Below are positions 6,486 to 7,589 of a stretch of 7,589 nt of DNA, piece by piece. Within the stretch, counting starts at the first letter, position 1; the number at the start of each line of letters is the position of its first letter. The stretch comes from Chloroflexota bacterium (GTDB taxonomy: Bacteria > Chloroflexota > Dormibacteria > CF-121), in contig VBFX01000089.1 of assembly GCA_005889395.1 (NCBI GenBank), positions 1 through 7,589 of the forward strand, written 5' to 3'. Position numbers and translations under genes: made by a program. Under the pieces are notes generated by a model. The model was not told the origin of the DNA and did no database searches. It worked only from the letters and a program-made list of their open reading frames with translations.

Positions 6486-7386
6486 ATGGCTGTCCCGACC
6501 GTGAGCTCACAGGCGACAGTGCCCGGACAGGTTGGCCTCATCGACCGCTTCTCGGTCGTCCTGGTGGCGCTGGCGGCAACGATGTGGGCCTCGGATACGT
6601 ACTTCCGCGCGCAGCTCATCGGCCACCTCAAGCCTGCGCAGATCGTCGTGATCGAGGATGCGCTGGTCAGCCTGTTCCTGCTCGCCTTCCTGCTCCGCGG
6701 CATCCCCGAGCTGCGCCGCCTGGGCCGAGACGTTCGTGCTCCAGCAGACTCAGCCGTTGATCGCGATCCTCCTCGCCTGGATCGTTCTGGGTGAGCGCCG
6801 CCGTCCCTGGTTCTGGCCGACGGCGGCGCTGGCGCTCGTCGGCGTCTACCTGGTGGTCTTTGCGCAGGACCTCGCGGCGCCCTTCTCGGACCTCCAGCAC
6901 GGCCGACTCGAGGCCGGGCTCTACGCGCTGGGCGCGGCGGCGCTCTGGGCGAGCGGGACCGTGCTCGGTCGCTTCGTGCTCGGGAAGCTCAGCCTCACCA
7001 CAACGACGGCGGTCCGCTTTACCCTCGCCCTCCCCGTCCTTATCGTCATCGTTGTCCTGCAATACGGCGGGTCAGCATTCGCGCACTACCAGACGCCCGA
7101 CATCCTGCCCTTCCTGGGGATCGCGCTGATTCCCGGGTTCGTCTCCCTACTCCTCTATTACCGCGCGCTGCGCAGCACACCGGCAACCCTCGCGACCATC
7201 GCCGAACTGGCCTACCCCGTCACCGCCACCTTCATCGCGTCGGCGCCGCCGCCCTATGGGTTCAACCAGCCGCTCTTCCTGCCACAGTTCATCGGCACCG
7301 GCCTCCTGATCGCGGTCATCCTGATCCTGAACTACACGAAGGATCGGACCCCGCCGGTCGTTGTGGAGGAGCCCGCCGCCGCGTAG
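6486..7386 (+). pseudogene. EamA/DMT-family transporter, probable riboflavin/flavin importer, frameshifted with loss of one helix
   Basis: Two frames together give an EamA-type drug/metabolite transporter of the inner membrane. The first, from ATG 6486, encodes about 80 residues with helices RFSVVLVALAATMWAS and ALVSLFLLAFLL, ending IPELRRLG. The second resumes at about 6724 with AETFVLQQTQPLIAILLAW, the family's fourth helix, LGER motif and fifth helix, then the whole second EamA repeat to TAG 7384-7386. Relatives have about 30 more residues, including helix 3, between these parts, so an internal loss plus a frame change is inferred. Unshifted translation stops at 6794 after 102 aa. Nine of the usual ten helices remain across both frames. 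The FMN riboswitch upstream suggests riboflavin uptake, as for RibN-type EamA transporters; substrate is inferred from that context only. Confidence 0.82.
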
Positions 7387-7403
7387 CGCCGATCAGCGTT
7401 GAT

Positions 7404-7490
7404 CACCGGAACTGTGGATAACTTCGACACGCAGCTGTCGCAAACCGGTGCCATACTGCGGGCGGTCTTGAAGAAGGAACACCGGAACTG
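7404..7490 (+). repeat. 11-bp direct repeat flanking the start of the recJ-like gene
   Basis: CACCGGAACTG occurs at 7404-7414 and again at 7480-7490, 76 bases apart. The first copy shares two bases with the DnaA-box match; the second is inside the recJ-like coding region. No function is known and chance similarity is possible. Confidence 0.35.
7413..7421 (-). other. Perfect match to the DnaA box consensus
   Basis: The minus strand reads TTATCCACA, the consensus DnaA box, in the short gap before the recJ-like gene. Only one box is seen, with no AT-rich region or partner boxes, so it is not an origin. It may be a titration or regulatory site, or chance. Confidence 0.3.
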
Positions 7491-7589
7491 GATCGTCCCC
7501 GAGCCGCTGAGGGCTCAACCAGGACTGGAGGCCTTCTCTCCGGTTTTCCGTCAGATCCTGCATGGGCGCGGCGTCGTCCGGCAGAGTCA
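7468..7589 (+). CDS. recJ: 5' end of probable single-stranded-DNA exonuclease RecJ, partial
   Basis: The frame is open to the window end and encodes about 40 residues: an early NWIVPEPL, a leucine-rich spacer, then VFRQILHGRGVV. RecJ proteins typically start in this way, with a W-x-V/P opening and an 'L..RG' motif before the DHH nuclease domain, which would lie beyond the edge. RecJ degrades 5' single strands in recombination and repair. TTG 7468 gives the best family-like N-terminus. GTG 7414 and TTG 7399 are in frame upstream and cannot be excluded, and no clear ribosome site marks any of them. No catalytic residue is visible, so this is a probable call based on a short N-terminal pattern. 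Confidence 0.55.
   Translation, partial: MKKEHRNWIVPEPLRAQPGLEAFSPVFRQILHGRGVVRQS

Noticed and set aside
6658..6723. Independent start at 6658 for the second half of the transporter
   Set aside because: The first residues are off-frame (Ser/Cys-rich) copies of the real upstream coding region; family similarity begins only at about 6724, and no ribosome site precedes 6658.
5594..6730. Programmed frameshifting as the cause of the two frame changes
   Set aside because: Neither site has a convincing slippery heptamer with downstream structure, and frameshifting would not explain the missing ~30 family residues at each point.
7387..7467. Replication origin suggested by the DnaA-box match
   Set aside because: There is only one box, with no cluster, no AT-rich unwinding region and no dnaA or dnaN nearby.

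Overview
The window is a gene-dense, high-GC piece of bacterial chromosome, with every supported gene on the + strand. The sequence alone does not fix the organism. Strong GC bias, frequent GTG/TTG starts, stop/start overlaps and the sulfite-oxidase-like and DUF2652 neighbours suggest a Chloroflexota or 'Candidatus Dormibacterota'-like soil bacterium; this is a low-confidence inference. I see no rRNA, tRNA, CRISPR array or transposase.

Region 1 (1-4628) is a tightly packed de novo purine operon: the 3' end of purL, then purF, purM, purN and purH. Each gene overlaps the next by 1-4 bases (TGATG, ATGA, GTGA, GTGA), so translation is probably coupled. Together they cover FGAR amidation (PurL), the committed step (PurF), AIR synthesis (PurM), GAR formylation (PurN) and the last two steps to IMP (PurH). 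No promoter is visible inside the operon. Its start lies upstream of the window.

Region 2 (4631-6279) follows purH after 2 bases. It holds a sulfite-oxidase-type molybdopterin oxidoreductase gene and a DUF2652 (class III nucleotide-cyclase-like) gene. The oxidoreductase has an intact molybdenum-cofactor domain, but its C-terminal domain lacks about 30 family residues and changes frame at about 5597. The family's C-terminal tail is still readable in another frame and ends at 5675, just inside the DUF2652 gene.

Region 3 (6280-7386) is a separate flavin-controlled unit. It has a -10-like box, a clear FMN riboswitch (RFN element), an expression-platform hairpin, a strong ribosome binding site and an EamA/DMT-family transporter gene, most likely for riboflavin or a related flavin. 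This gene also has an internal loss of about 30 residues (the third membrane helix) plus a frameshift at about 6724. The two lesions are similar in size and identical in phase, either real gene decay or a shared sequence/assembly problem.

Region 4 (7387-7589) is a short gap with one perfect DnaA-box match and an 11-bp direct repeat, followed by what looks like the 5' end of recJ, cut by the window edge. I found no clearly new system. The items most worth a second look are the two matching lesions, the riboswitch-controlled broken transporter and the altered PurN active-site loop.
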